Positions 20,972 to 30,968 of a stretch of DNA of 64,000 nucleotides are shown here, one piece after another (positions within the stretch are counted from its first letter, which is position 1; every line of letters begins with the position of its first letter). Location of the stretch: the NCBI GenBank assembly GCA_015179045.1, contig WHUZ01000034.1, forward strand, positions 372,001 to 436,000. The letters are read 5' to 3'. The DNA is from Kalaharituber pfeilii (lineage: Eukaryota; Ascomycota; Pezizomycetes; Pezizales; Pezizaceae). The translations under genes and the position numbers were made by a program. The notes beneath the pieces are model-generated. The model was given only the letters and a program-made list of their open reading frames with translations. It had not been told where the DNA came from and did no database searches.

Positions 20972-22250
20972 CTATGTTAGAAACCCAGAGAGAACACCCA
21001 GAAGAATGCAGTAATACAAGGAGTATGTAAGTTTGATGACAGGGAAGAGTGACTTTAGACTTTCTCGAGGTGGAAAGCACGATCCTTCATGTTGATTCCA
21101 AACTTCACCGGATTGAGTGATGCCTAAATATGCTCGTCTTCGCACCTTGCTGTATCCCTCATTGGACATGATATTGACCATTTTGAGAAAATTTCTTTTA
21201 TGGACGCTATATCCTGAAGAGTTAGTGCCATTTCTATGACCGCAGAATTACCGTGAGCTCGTGAGACCCCCCGGACGACAGTGGTTGAACCTGGTTATAT
21301 TTCCATGTGCGCTGGGTCCTAGGTGACTTTGGCTCTGGGATCTGCGTGCATAGCGTGCGTAACAAGGTTTTCTTACAAACAAGTAAGTGTAGTTTTCCGG
21401 CAGCCATGCAGTGTAAGACGAGTACAAAAGCGACTGAGTTGGCAGTAAGACATTTGTGATTGACTTCTTCTCACCCCGAGTGCCTAGAATCAGCATTTCA
21501 ACTGAACTGGGGTCGCTCAAATTGCTGCTTCCCTTTTGAGTTGATCCGCAGCCAATCCTGACTTTGTCATGGCAGCACGTGGACATGTCTGTAGGCGAAA
21601 AAGGTAAACTTGGGCCTGAGTTGACTCTGAGTTTCGCGCCCCTCTTTTCTAGAAACACCATAGAAAGGAAGTGAAATTGCACTTTTGACTTGCAATTCCA
21701 GCCTGATCGCAACCTTTGCTCCATGGCCCACGTTGTACTCATTCTGACTTGCCAGAATTCTACTTACAGCACATTATATAGCCTGCAGGAGAGCTTGAGC
21801 TCACAGAGTGCCTGGATAGGACCGAAACTGAGGTTGAGATCAATGAAGCCCATGAAATGAGTCTCTGAAGGAACAATGCCCCAAACGCATTGAGTTTGAG
21901 ACTCTCTAGCTTACATAGCTGTAGGGAACAGCAGCTGAGGCTAAAACTCTCAATGCGCCACTACCTGGAAAGGGAGCTTCCCGAAACGTGAATACCACGC
22001 CCACGTGACCCAGTAGCACCTACTCCACATTTGCTTGCCAACTCCACATCCCACAGCACTGCGGGGCAAGTTATCCCGCTGCGCCTGCGTAAAAATCCCG
22101 CCAGTCATGTAGCTGAAATTCGTCATATCTTCTCATCCCTCACGGTCTTTTACTTTCACTTCGGGATGTATTTTAATTCTCTTTCATCATCAGGCTTCCC
22201 TCGAGCTGTACATTCCTTACTATTGCCTTAAAACGTCAGATCTCACAAAA
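20972..22250. other. Unassigned region upstream of the DUF6987-like remnant
   Basis: Minus-strand frames of 164 aa (21742-21248) and 69 aa (21181-20972) have no recognisable motifs. They may be former 5' exons of the decayed gene. The right end is the promoter of the Tda10-like gene. Confidence 0.35.
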
Positions 22251-23304
22251 ATGTCCATATTCCGCGACAAAAGCCCTCTCATCACCTCCTTCCTCTTGCC
22301 TCTCCTCACCGCCCGCCGGTCCGTCCGCGCCTCCAGTTCAACCCCCATCTCCCTACCCCCCTTGTTCCTCGGCGTCTCCGGCATCCAAGGCTCCGGGAAA
22401 ACCTCCCTTTGCACCCAACTTACCGCTGCCCTCAGCAGCCATCCACATTCACTCCGTGTCGTCACCTTCTCCATCGACGACATCTACCTCCCTTACTCGG
22501 AACTTACCGCCCTCTCTTTACAACATCCCCAAAACCCGTTCCTCCGTCAGCGCGGATCACCTGGCACTCATGATATCACTCTAGGCGAAGTCGTGTTTGC
22601 ACAGCTTGCCCAACAAGAACCTGTAGTAGCGGTACCGGCGTATGATAAGTCGCAGCATGGAGGGAAGGGAGACCGGGTTCCGATTGAGCAATGGGTAAAG
22701 GTGAGCGGACCGTATGATGTAGTTGTATTTGAGGGGTGGTGCGTGGGATTCCATAGTCTACCTGAAAGCGAGGTGGAGAGGAAGTGGAAGGAGAGTAAGA
22801 AGACAGGCAGGGGAACTTTGGGAACGTATAGGTTGGAGGATATACAGTGGGTGAATAGGCAGTTGGAAGAGTATAAGGGATTGTGGGAAAGGCTTGATGC
22901 GTTGGTGCATATGTAGGGTACCCTTAATAGAATGATTCACTGATAGAGGTTGAAGTTAACCTCTATGCAGTGACGCAGAAAAACTGGAGTACGTCTACGA
23001 CTGGAGGATCGAGCAGGAACATTCCCTGATTGCTCAAAAGGGGGATGGGATGACAGATGACCAAGTTAGGGCTTTTGTGGATAGTTGTGAGTTTCATCTA
23101 CATTCCCCATCTATAATAGTATACGAGCACTACCACTCTGACACCTGCATTATAACTGAACTAGACATGCCCTCATACGAACTCTACCTTGACACTCTCA
23201 GGGAGGGACTCTTTAAGAACATCTCAAAAGAAGCAGCAGAGAAGAAACAATTGAGAATTGTAATTGGAAAGGACTGGAACGAAATTGAGGTCACTCAATT
23301 ATAA
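22251..23304 (+). CDS. P-loop kinase, Tda10/D-glycerate 3-kinase-like
   Basis: Three exons (22251-22912, 22971-23086, 23165-23304) join in phase to 305 aa. The Walker A motif is GIQGSGKTSL at about residues 44-53, preceded by LFLGVS. FSIDDIYLPY supplies the acidic residues of the kinase core, and PAYDKSQHGGKGDR is the conserved substrate-side loop of this family. VVVFEGWCVGF corresponds to the Walker B strand. Exon 2 gives EYVYDWRIEQEHSL, and exon 3 restores VDS|YMPSYELYLDTLREGLF and the terminal LRIVIGKDWN. Reading through the second intron would add about 26 unrelated residues, so splicing at GTGAGT is preferred. Homologues are ATP-dependent kinases related to plant glycerate kinase and yeast Tda10 (about 290 aa); the substrate in fungi is unsettled. 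Start chosen at the first ATG, directly before the conserved region. Confidence 0.9.
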
Positions 23305-23609
23305 AAGCTCTCTAATGGAATTCTCATACATAGATTGAATATGTAGAAAATATCGCCAAGAAGCAGCCAGATAATTGGATGCGATGTTAACAAGAACTGT
23401 GTAAAATTGAAAATGCGTTCAGCTTTAACATAAAGTCAATTCGTATATTCCGATCCCTGGACGTAAACTGAGTATCTAAAGTAATTAAGTAGCCACCTCA
23501 ATATTCATTCACTGGTATCACCATCACTCCCAGTACCAGTACTAGTACGGAAACTCAACCGAATCCTCTAGCCTGGCAATCTCAAAGACAACGGTCAACC
23601 CCCTCACTC
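23305..23609. other. Convergent intergenic spacer
   Basis: 3' flank of the Tda10-like kinase and of the minus-strand RS protein. AT-rich left part; nothing recognised. Confidence 0.5.
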
Positions 23610-25017
23610 TCACGATCTATTCTTTGCTGCACTCTCTGCCAACGCTTTCAACATCGCAATTGTCCTCTCCTCCTTTTCCCGATGCGCCCTCAACCTCATC
23701 TCGCGTTCCTCCATCCTCTGCCTCAGCATCGCCTCCTTCCTCAGCTCCCTCTCATTCTTCTTCCTCTCTTTTATCGCCTTCAATTGCTTGAAACTTTCCG
23801 TCCCGCCGCCGCCCATAAGCGTCGAGTCCCCAACCTCCATGTCGGGAGACTTTTCGCGAAAGGATCGGAGCTTCTCGTTGAGTTCTTTTTTCTTTTCGAT
23901 CTGGCGCTCGCGCGTTCCCGGGCGGCGCGGGGAAGGAGCTCGTCGAGCGCGGCTTTTTGGGAAGCGCGGTCGGCTTTGCGGAGGGCGCGGAGCTCGGCGC
24001 GAGCGGCGACGGCGTCAGAGGCGGCTTGTTCTGTTCAAAACAGGAGGGGTTAGAAAGGACAGTGAATTACGTCTGCTTCCCGAGAAGGTACGTACCCTTT
24101 TGAAGATCTAGATCCTCGATTGTCGGCATCGCAACCTCGGGTTTCTTAATTCGGGTCCTTTCATGTCCCGGCAACGTCGGGCCTACAATGTCGCTCTCAC
24201 TGCTACTTTCCTCTTCATCCTCGCTTCCACCCTTTACCTCATCCACACTCCGCTTCACTCCCGCGGAGGAACTCGAAGTTGCTTGTCCATGAAGCACAAG
24301 TTGCTGTGACGTCGCCACTGCCGATGCTGCCGCAGCATCTCTTGCCGCCTCCGCAACAAGTTCATCGATATCCTGATCCCGGGTCCTCCGTGCTGGATCA
24401 TACCAACCCTTCGCTAGCTCACCGCGGTTCCTTCCGAATCAGCATCTTTTGCACGTATTGCCCAATTGCGTTCTGTGCCTATGTTAAAGGTTGCCAGAGA
24501 TGACTTACCAATGGTGTATGAACCGCTTGAAACGGCCTCTGACTTCGCGCTCGCTGAGGTCGCCGATGACTAAGCTCTTCTGGATGTCGAGGTATTCTGC
24601 GAAGAGGGACTTGAACGAGTCGAAGTCATATCTTGTCAATGGCTGGGCGTTGAACGGGAGGACCGGGGGAAGGGATTGGGGGCGAGCGGAGGGGGAGGAA
24701 GAGCGCTTTTGGCGCTTGGAGTCGTGGTGACGGTCACGGTGGTAACGGTGGCGGCGGTGATGGCGGTCGTAGGACCGGGACCGGGACGGGGACGGGGACG
24801 GGGATCGTGAGCGGGACCGTGAGCGGGACCGTGAGCGGGACCTGGAGGGGCTACGAGAGCGGGCGCGGTGCCTGCGGCGGCCGCGGGATCTGTGGCGCTC
24901 ACGGCGGTGACGATGGTGGGGAGACGCTGACCGGTCACGAAAGCGGTGGCCGTGCAGCCGATGGCGAGGTCGAGAGGGGGACGGAGAACGCGAGCGCAAG
25001 GATGCGTCTCGAGCCAT
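23610..25017 (-). CDS. RS-domain, charged coiled-coil nuclear protein
   Basis: Three exons: 25017-24509, 24430-24096, 24030-23610. The N-terminal 100 residues are dense Arg/Ser and His/Arg repeats (SRSPSRSRSRSRS), an RS domain typical of splicing factors. A conserved block follows: YDFDSFKSLFAEYLDIQK, SEREVRGRFKRFIHHW|NRG, ELAKGWYDP. Then come an acidic Ser stretch (EDEEESSSESD), VGPTLPG, PTIEDLDLQ, and a C-terminal coiled coil (KERKKNERELRKEAMLRQRM). The block order is one I associate with fungal RS proteins of unknown molecular role, probably in pre-mRNA processing (inference). One base is missing at about 23920-23922: the frame before reads LLPRAARER and the frame after reads RQIEKKKELNEKL. 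One extra C in the CCC run gives a 421-aa protein with the expected junction. The frame break also explains why only an internal Met (MEVGDSTLM) begins the last open frame. Confidence 0.75.
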
Positions 25018-25408
25018 GCTGTTTAGGCTGCAACAGGAGACGGCGGCCGGATTGGGGCGATTCTCGGAGCTGTGTGTTCAGTGCTGGAGCTCTTGCGCTC
25101 TCCGCTCTGCGCTCTGCGCTCTGCGGGACGAGTGGGTGTGCTCCGCGCGAAGTGAGCTGGAGCTGCATGGCGCTGCAGGGGGGGGGGGTGCGAGCCGGGC
25201 ACGGGGAGCGTAGACTCTGGAGCAAGCGCAGTCTTGGCGGGGCGCCGCGGCGCCAAGGGTCCAGGCCCTGCAGCTGTCGTGCCTCGATACCTCACCACCA
25301 ACACCGCATCGCAGACTCCACCGCGAACGCTACACAGCGACAGCGACAGCGCCCGCCCGCACGCCTGCACACAGGACAGACGCCAGCGCAAGCATCCCGG
25401 GCGATCCC
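25018..25408. promoter_or_regulatory. Divergent promoter region, RS protein / TRAPPC12-like
   Basis: 391 bp between two start codons facing away from each other. Very GC-rich, with a run of 11 G at about 25180-25190 and several tandem CTCTGCG/GCTCTGC units (about 25085-25125). Large overlapping open frames here come from GC-bias and are not counted as genes. Confidence 0.5.
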
Positions 25409-27223
25409 ATGGAGCTGCCAAAGCCGCCGCAGAAGGGCCACTCGCGGGCGCCGTCGAGCGAGACCAGCAGGAAGGTCGTGACATCGCCGCGGCGCAGGAC
25501 GCTGGGCCGCTGGACCTGGGCGAGTGAGTGCACATTCTTGCATATCCCCTCTCGAGCTCCAGCTCCAGTTTCCCTATCTGGGAGCTCAGATGTCATGAAC
25601 CCAACACTGTGATACCCTATATATACCCCCATTGAACTCGCACCCCCCATGGCGAGCGGCACCGCACTGGCATTGACTGCTCTCCCCGTCGCTCGTTCGC
25701 TGACATGCCCTTCCCCCCTCTCCCCCCGCACCACGAGCAGGACCCCATCTACCCCTCTTGGATCCCTGGCGATCCAGTCCCCGCTCGACCCCGCCGCTCC
25801 CACAGCTTCGACCTCCTCCTCCCATCCGCTGCAAACCCCCACTACTCCCAGCACCACCACCACCACGTCGCGTTTAGCACCCCCGACGAGCCCGCGGCCG
25901 TCATCTCGCGCCGGCACACCTTCCACTTCGACGCTGTACACCGAGCCCCGAATCCCTCTCCCGCTCCGCGAGTTCCCGCAGCTGATCCAACCCCACATCT
26001 TCCACCCGCTGCCGAACCACGACCTTCCGCTCCCGTCGTCCCGCCAGTCGACCGGTGCCGGCTTAGCGTTCCCGTCAACACCGACCCCGCTCACGCCCCG
26101 CCCCCAGCCCACCCCCGATACCCCGCTTCCCGAGCTTCTCGCCGGAGGGTACTTCCGCGCCGCCGCAATCACAGCCGCAAATACGCTCGGCACGCTCTCC
26201 GCAGGAAACTACCCCGAGATCTTCCGCCTTTGGTACATACGCCTCGCGTGCCTGTGCATCATCGGCGCAACAACCGTCGCATGCCAGGAGGTAAAGACGC
26301 TCGAGGACCTCAATGCACCTTCGTACTGGCAGGAAATACCCCCCAGAAGCCCCCCCGGACCCGGGCAAGCCCCGGCAAGGCCCCAGCGGAGGCACCTGGT
26401 CCCGTGGGAATTGCGGCTACTGGCTATACGACTGCAAGCATTATCATTCAACGACTGGCGCCGAGCGTTGGTTTTTTACTACGACCTTGCACGGGAGGCG
26501 CGAATTGAGGCCGTCAAGGCCGCGGAGAATGGGGCTGCGGTGCAGCTTTGGAAGAACCGGCTGGCGGACCTGTCGATACGGGTAGCGAGTGCGTTGATTG
26601 AGATGGGGGATCTTGCGGCGGCTGCGAGGCATTTGGAGTCTTTGCGCCCTGGGGATACGAATTCGGAGGAGGATATCAAGATCAGGTTCATGCTGTGTCT
26701 ATTGTACATAAAAATTGGGAACTTTAAAGCCGCGCAGGAAGCGCTACCGCCTCCTCCTCTCGCAAACAATACCGAGGAGGCGGAGGAGGATGCGGAGGAA
26801 CTGACAACAGACCCTCTCTCCGCCCCACACCCGCCCACGCAACCCTACACCGACGCCCTCATCTCCGCCCTCCTACACATCACCACCTCCTCCTTCCCGC
26901 TCGCCACGACCGCCTTCTCCGCCCTGTCCTCCCTGCCTCCCTCGTCCCCCTCGTACACCACATGCAAATCCCACAACCCCATGGCGCGCCTCAACACCGC
27001 GGTCTCCCTCGTGTACACGGGCAGACTCTCGGAGGCGCGCGACATAATGGAGGATCTGGTGGAGGAGGGAAACGCGTTCTGGGCGCTGACGTTCAATCTG
27101 GCGACGGTGTACGAGCTGTGTTCGGACGGCGAGAGGACGAGAGAGATGAAGAGGGAGCTGGCGGAGAGGGTGGTGATGAGGGGCGCGAGGGTCGAGGTGG
27201 GGAATGCGTGGGTGAAGTTGTGA
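25409..27223 (+). CDS. TRAPPC12-like TPR protein (TRAPP complex)
   Basis: Exon 1 (25409-25523) begins MELPKPPQKGHSRAPSS, then SRKVVTSPRRRTLG. The GTGAGT donor at 25524 and GAGCAG acceptor at 25740 define a 217-nt intron, and exon 2 runs to 27223. Exon 2 has a low-complexity Ser/Thr/Pro region, then an all-helical TPR-like part: LPELLAGGYFRAAAITAANT, LFRLWYIRLACLC-type helices, LVPWELRLLAIRLQALSF, NRLADLSIRVASALIEMGDL, IRFMLCLLYIKIGNFKAAQE, NTAVSLVYTGRLSEARDIME and FNLATVYELCSD. These match the TRAPPC12/TTC15 family, a subunit of TRAPP vesicle-tethering complexes acting in ER-Golgi traffic. One base is missing in exon 1 at 25507-25508 (CTGGGCC|GCTGG): an added C gives LGPLDLGE, puts the donor in phase with exon 2 and closes a 532-aa frame. 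Without it only the 524-aa frame from 25649 is open. Confidence 0.8.
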
Positions 27224-27961
27224 TGCGAGGGCTGGGCGGGGGAGAAGGGAGAAGGGAAAGGAATAAATGATGGGATGGAGTAAAAAACAACGGCAGAAGA
27301 TGGTCATGCAAATTTCCAACGTACAAACCAGCCTTGCTGAAAGCTCCTTACTAGCAAGCATAGTTTTTTCTTTTTCCCTAGATATAGCACCAAACAACCT
27401 TACCTCAAACTTCCAACGTACATAACTACTCATACCATACCATACCATACCAACTAAATCAAACGGGAATTCCCCATTAACCAAACAACACTTTTTAAAT
27501 TTCATAAAAAAAACCTTGGCTTCTGTATTTAGTTATTTATTTATATTATATAAAAAAAAAAAAAAAAAAAAGGAAGAAAAAATTTTTATTCTACACAAAT
27601 ATAACAAATTAACTCGAGTTGATGGATTGAGCAGGAAAAAAAGAGAAAAAAAGGAAAAAAAAAAGGAAAAAAAAAAAGATGTCACAAATACAACTTTGAG
27701 ACCAAGGAGAAAGAGAGAGAGAAAAAGGAAAAAAGGAAATATAAAAGGGGGAAAAAAAAAGAAAATGGCTCCTCTTTTCACTCACCCCATGCTGCAACGA
27801 TTGTTTAGATAAATTGGAATAATGCGTGAAAACCCTTCATGGAAACCCCGTCGTCAAACATTGTTCAATAGTAAATCTACGAATGGCCATGAACAAGAGT
27901 AGTCATCAGTGTCTGTGTCTCCCTACTCTCCGTCCAACATCTCACTCCAGTCGCCTCCTCT
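27224..27961. other. Convergent spacer with long purine tracts
   Basis: 3' flanks of the TRAPPC12-like gene and PEX14. Contains A19 at about 27553-27571 and a 170-bp A/G-only-like tract (27630-27770) with repeated GGAAAAAA units, plus a triplicated CATAC tract near 27434-27450. No coding evidence. Confidence 0.6.
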
Positions 27962-29278
27962 CTAAGAAGACCCCGCCGCATCTCCACTATCCGCACTCGA
28001 GCTCGGCGCCGCTGCCTTCAACTGCCAAGACGGAATACTCGGCTTCCCCGTCGGCAACCCGAACGGCAGCGGGCTACCCTCCTTCCTCATTCCCCCCGTG
28101 CCCAATATAGTCCCGCCGCCGATGCCCGCAGACGATGACGACGCCCCCGGGTCCAACGGCGGCGTTCCATTCGGCAGCCCACTCCCCGGATAAACTTGTC
28201 TCGGCCCCATTGAGCCCGCGGCCGCAGCCGTCGCCGCTGCAGTCCTATTCACCACTAATGCCTTAAGACTCTTCAGCTCATTCTGCAGATCCTGAAGCGC
28301 CTGTGCCTGAGCCTCCTTCTGGCCTTCCAGCGCTTTGGGTATAAGGTCTCGAAGGCTGCGCACTTCCTCCCCGACCCGCTTGCCTTCTTCCTCGCGCCGC
28401 TTGGCAGTAGCTTTGAGTTGTTCGATGACAGACTCGACCTCCTCGAGACATGTGTCGACGCGTTTTGTGCGTTCTTCTTCGGCGGCTTTAAGGGCTGCGG
28501 TGTCGGTTGAGAGTTGGTCGAGGAGAGCAAAGGCTTCGGCAAAGGAGGCGTCGATGGCGGCTTTGTCTTGGGCGAGTTGGGGAGGAGTAGGGGGGCGATG
28601 ACGGGATAAACGTAGCGCTGTTGGGAGGGTGTTGGGTCAGCACCTTGTATGATCATAGAGTATATAAGGGGGTCTAATTTACCTTTGCAAGGTGGTAGAG
28701 ACCGTAACCGACGCCACCGGTCACAGTAGCCATTATAAACCAATCCCTCCAATCTCGCCTCGGTACGCTACATCTCCGAATTCCCTACATTAGCATCCTC
28801 CCATTTCACTTGGTTAACTCAAAGAAGCTAGGGTTTGACATACTCAGCGGGATTCTGCCTCTGAGCAAGCTGCCCCTGTGGGAAATATCCACCGCTCGAA
28901 TAGACCTGGCCAGGAGGCGGAGGGGTGGGGCATATGGAGCTACTGCCGACGGCGCAACAGCCGGCTCACCTACTCGCTGGAGGGCGGCATTGATTTCTTC
29001 AGTGCTGAGATTTTTCGACTGGAGGAAGGCGATGCGCTTTTCTAAGGGGGCTGCGGCGACTTGGGGCTGTTGGAGTACTGCATGTAGGAGTATAATAGTT
29101 AGGAGACTGCTGGGGAGCAAGGAAAAGCAAGGTGGAAGCCAGTGGGCTTACAATTAACCTGTAGAAGAGGGAAATGTTAATACCCCTAGACAGTCGGGTC
29201 GGGAGTCCTGGTCCCTAGGGGAGACAGGTGGGGGTGGTGAGAACTTACTGCCGAAGCAACCAGGTCTTCTCTGATCAT
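27962..29278 (-). CDS. pex14: Peroxisomal import docking protein PEX14
   Basis: Docking-complex membrane protein that receives cargo-loaded PEX5 at the peroxisome. Five exons: 29278-29249 (MIREDLVASA), a 7-nt microexon 29158-29152 (GTTAATT), 29077-28844, 28767-28683 and 28617-27962. The spliced N-terminus reads VNLLQQPQVAAAPLEKRIAF, LQSKNLSTEEINAAL, the PEX5/PEX19-binding helical domain. RRDWRDWFIMATVTGGVGYG is the single hydrophobic segment, and a long coiled coil follows (EEERTKRVDTCLEEVESVIE, LKATAKRREEEGKRV). The tail is Gly/Ser/Pro-rich. Two one-base gaps break the frame. One is in the Pro-rich stretch at 28922-28925 (a C4 run; one more C gives PPPPGQVYSSGGY). The other is at 28590-28595 (a C6 run; one more C gives PPTPPQLAQDKAAID). 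With both added the model is 337 aa, the usual size. Divergent from PNC1. Confidence 0.9.
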
Positions 29279-30203
29279 CTTGGATTAGGATCGACGAGAT
29301 GAGAACAGCTCAGAAGCTATTTCCGCTGCTACGAGAAAGGGATTAGGGAACAATTCAGGCTCCGGAAGAGTTGGATTGTCGCTCTAGGTTCTAGTCGATG
29401 GTGCAGACGGAGCGGGTGTCGGTTTCGCGTGTGCTATGGAATAATCCTCGGGAAGCTGGCGTGTTGCTATTGAGAGAGCTATTGATAGAGCAGCTTCTGT
29501 GACTAGCAAAAGAGCGAATGGTCGAGGAGATGGAGCGTAATCAGAGCGTGGGCGTGGGCGGGGGCGACGACAGGCGAGGATAACACGCCTCTGAAGTTTG
29601 ACGGTGGCTCTGCGGGTTCTCAGTGGGTTTGGTTTTGTTTAGTTGAGCGGACAAGTGCGCTGGTTGGGTAGGCTGGTGGGTGGTGGTGTCCGACCCTTGC
29701 ACGACTGATTCGCAGGTGTCGCTTTGGCATGCGAGGGTTTCGTTGCAGCGCGAATCGCCGCCGGAGCCGAGGATGTTGGCCTGCGGGCGACGGAGCTGAG
29801 CTGACTGGGGCACGGGTGCTCTCTCACACAGCCAATGCCAGCCCGGCGGCGGCCAGCGAAGCTCTCTCTCTCTCTCTCTTGGGTCCAGGCCGTGTGGGCA
29901 CAGGCAGCGTACGGAGCACAGTACGCAGCTGGATGCACTCTGCTGCTCCACTGTCTTCTTTCCTCTCAGCGCTCGGCTTCATCAGCTGCTGCCGATCGAG
30001 CTCCCTTGCCAAGCGCCACGCTAGCTGGCTCGTGCCAAGCACGCGTTGCAGTTGGACTGCCAAGCACAGTCTGGCTTGGCACTGCAAAGCTGAAGTAGGC
30101 TTCTTCTGCCTTAGGCTCAGGCAGGCTGGGGCTGATAAGCTGATAATGCTGTCCCACCTCCTGCGTGAAGCTCTCAACCTCGGAAATTCACTAATCATAA
30201 ACA
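29279..30203. promoter_or_regulatory. Divergent promoter region, PEX14 / PNC1
   Basis: 0.9 kb between PEX14 (minus) and PNC1 (plus). GC-rich with a (CT)9 microsatellite at 29862-29879. Open frames of up to 163 aa here overlap on both strands without motifs and are treated as chance. Confidence 0.5.
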
Positions 30204-30968
30204 ATGGCACTACCAACTGAAAGGCCCAGCGTCTACAAGCCCGCGCTTCTGGTCGTCGACGCACAAGAGGATTTCGTCCCTCCCAATGGTTCTCTGGGCG
30301 TCGCGAAAGGCCGCGAGATCATCCCACACGTCCTCTCCCTGCTCTCCTTGCCCTTTGCCCTTAAGATATTCACAAAGGACACGCATCCTCCTGACCACAT
30401 CTCCTTTGCCGTAAACCACCCTCCACCCAACAATGTCCCATTTACCAGCTACGTCGACATTGTGCATCCCAACAACCCCAAGCACGTCATCCGCAGCCGT
30501 CTGTGGCCAGTGCACTGTGTCAAGGGCACGCCCGGGTGGGAGTTCGTCTCTGGGATCAAGGAATGGGTAGAGACGGAGCAAGCGAAGGGTAACAAGCAGG
30601 TAGTAGTCGTCGAGAAGGGCTACGATAACAGGGTGGAGATGTACAGTGCTTTCGAGGACCCGTTCGATGGCACGATATGCACTAGTTCGCCTTCCCTCGA
30701 GGCCATCTTACGAGATGAAGGCATCACGGATGTGTACGTGGTAGGCCTTGCGGGGGACTATTGTGTAAAGGAGACTTCTTTGCACTGTGCGAAGAAGGGC
30801 TTCCGTACGTGGATTGTCAGAGAAGGAGTGGCAAGCGTGGATGAGTCCGAGGCTGGATGGTTCCAGGCAAAGAGATGTATGGAGTCTTGCCAAGAGAGTG
30901 GGACGATCAAGGTGGTATCGATTACTGGGGACGTGGCGGCAGAATGGCCAAAAAGCTACCGTGCGTAA
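30204..30968 (+). CDS. pnc1: Nicotinamidase
   Basis: Hydrolyses nicotinamide to nicotinate in the NAD+ salvage pathway; by lowering nicotinamide it relieves inhibition of sirtuins in yeast (family knowledge). 254 aa, no intron. Isochorismatase-fold catalytic triad: Asp19 in VVDAQEDF, Lys138 in VVEKGYDNRVEMYSAF, and Cys187 in VVGLAGDYCVKETSL. Metal-site residues appear in FTKDTHPPDHISFA, and RSRLWPVHCVKGTPGWEF is characteristic of eukaryotic nicotinamidases. The length is slightly above the 216-aa yeast enzyme because of longer loops. Start at the first ATG of the frame, 12 codons before the first beta strand. No targeting signal is seen, so cytosolic/nuclear. Confidence 0.95.
   Translation: MALPTERPSVYKPALLVVDAQEDFVPPNGSLGVAKGREIIPHVLSLLSLPFALKIFTKDTHPPDHISFAVNHPPPNNVPFTSYVDIVHPNNPKHVIRSRLWPVHCVKGTPGWEFVSGIKEWVETEQAKGNKQVVVVEKGYDNRVEMYSAFEDPFDGTICTSSPSLEAILRDEGITDVYVVGLAGDYCVKETSLHCAKKGFRTWIVREGVASVDESEAGWFQAKRCMESCQESGTIKVVSITGDVAAEWPKSYRA

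Noticed and set aside
21248..21742. 164-aa minus-strand frame as a separate gene
   Set aside because: No recognisable motif and adjacent to a decayed gene; more likely chance or a former 5' exon.
24807..25535. Several frames of 100-220 aa between the RS protein and the TRAPPC12-like gene
   Set aside because: They overlap in all phases of very GC-rich DNA, have no motifs, and lie over real exons or the divergent promoter.
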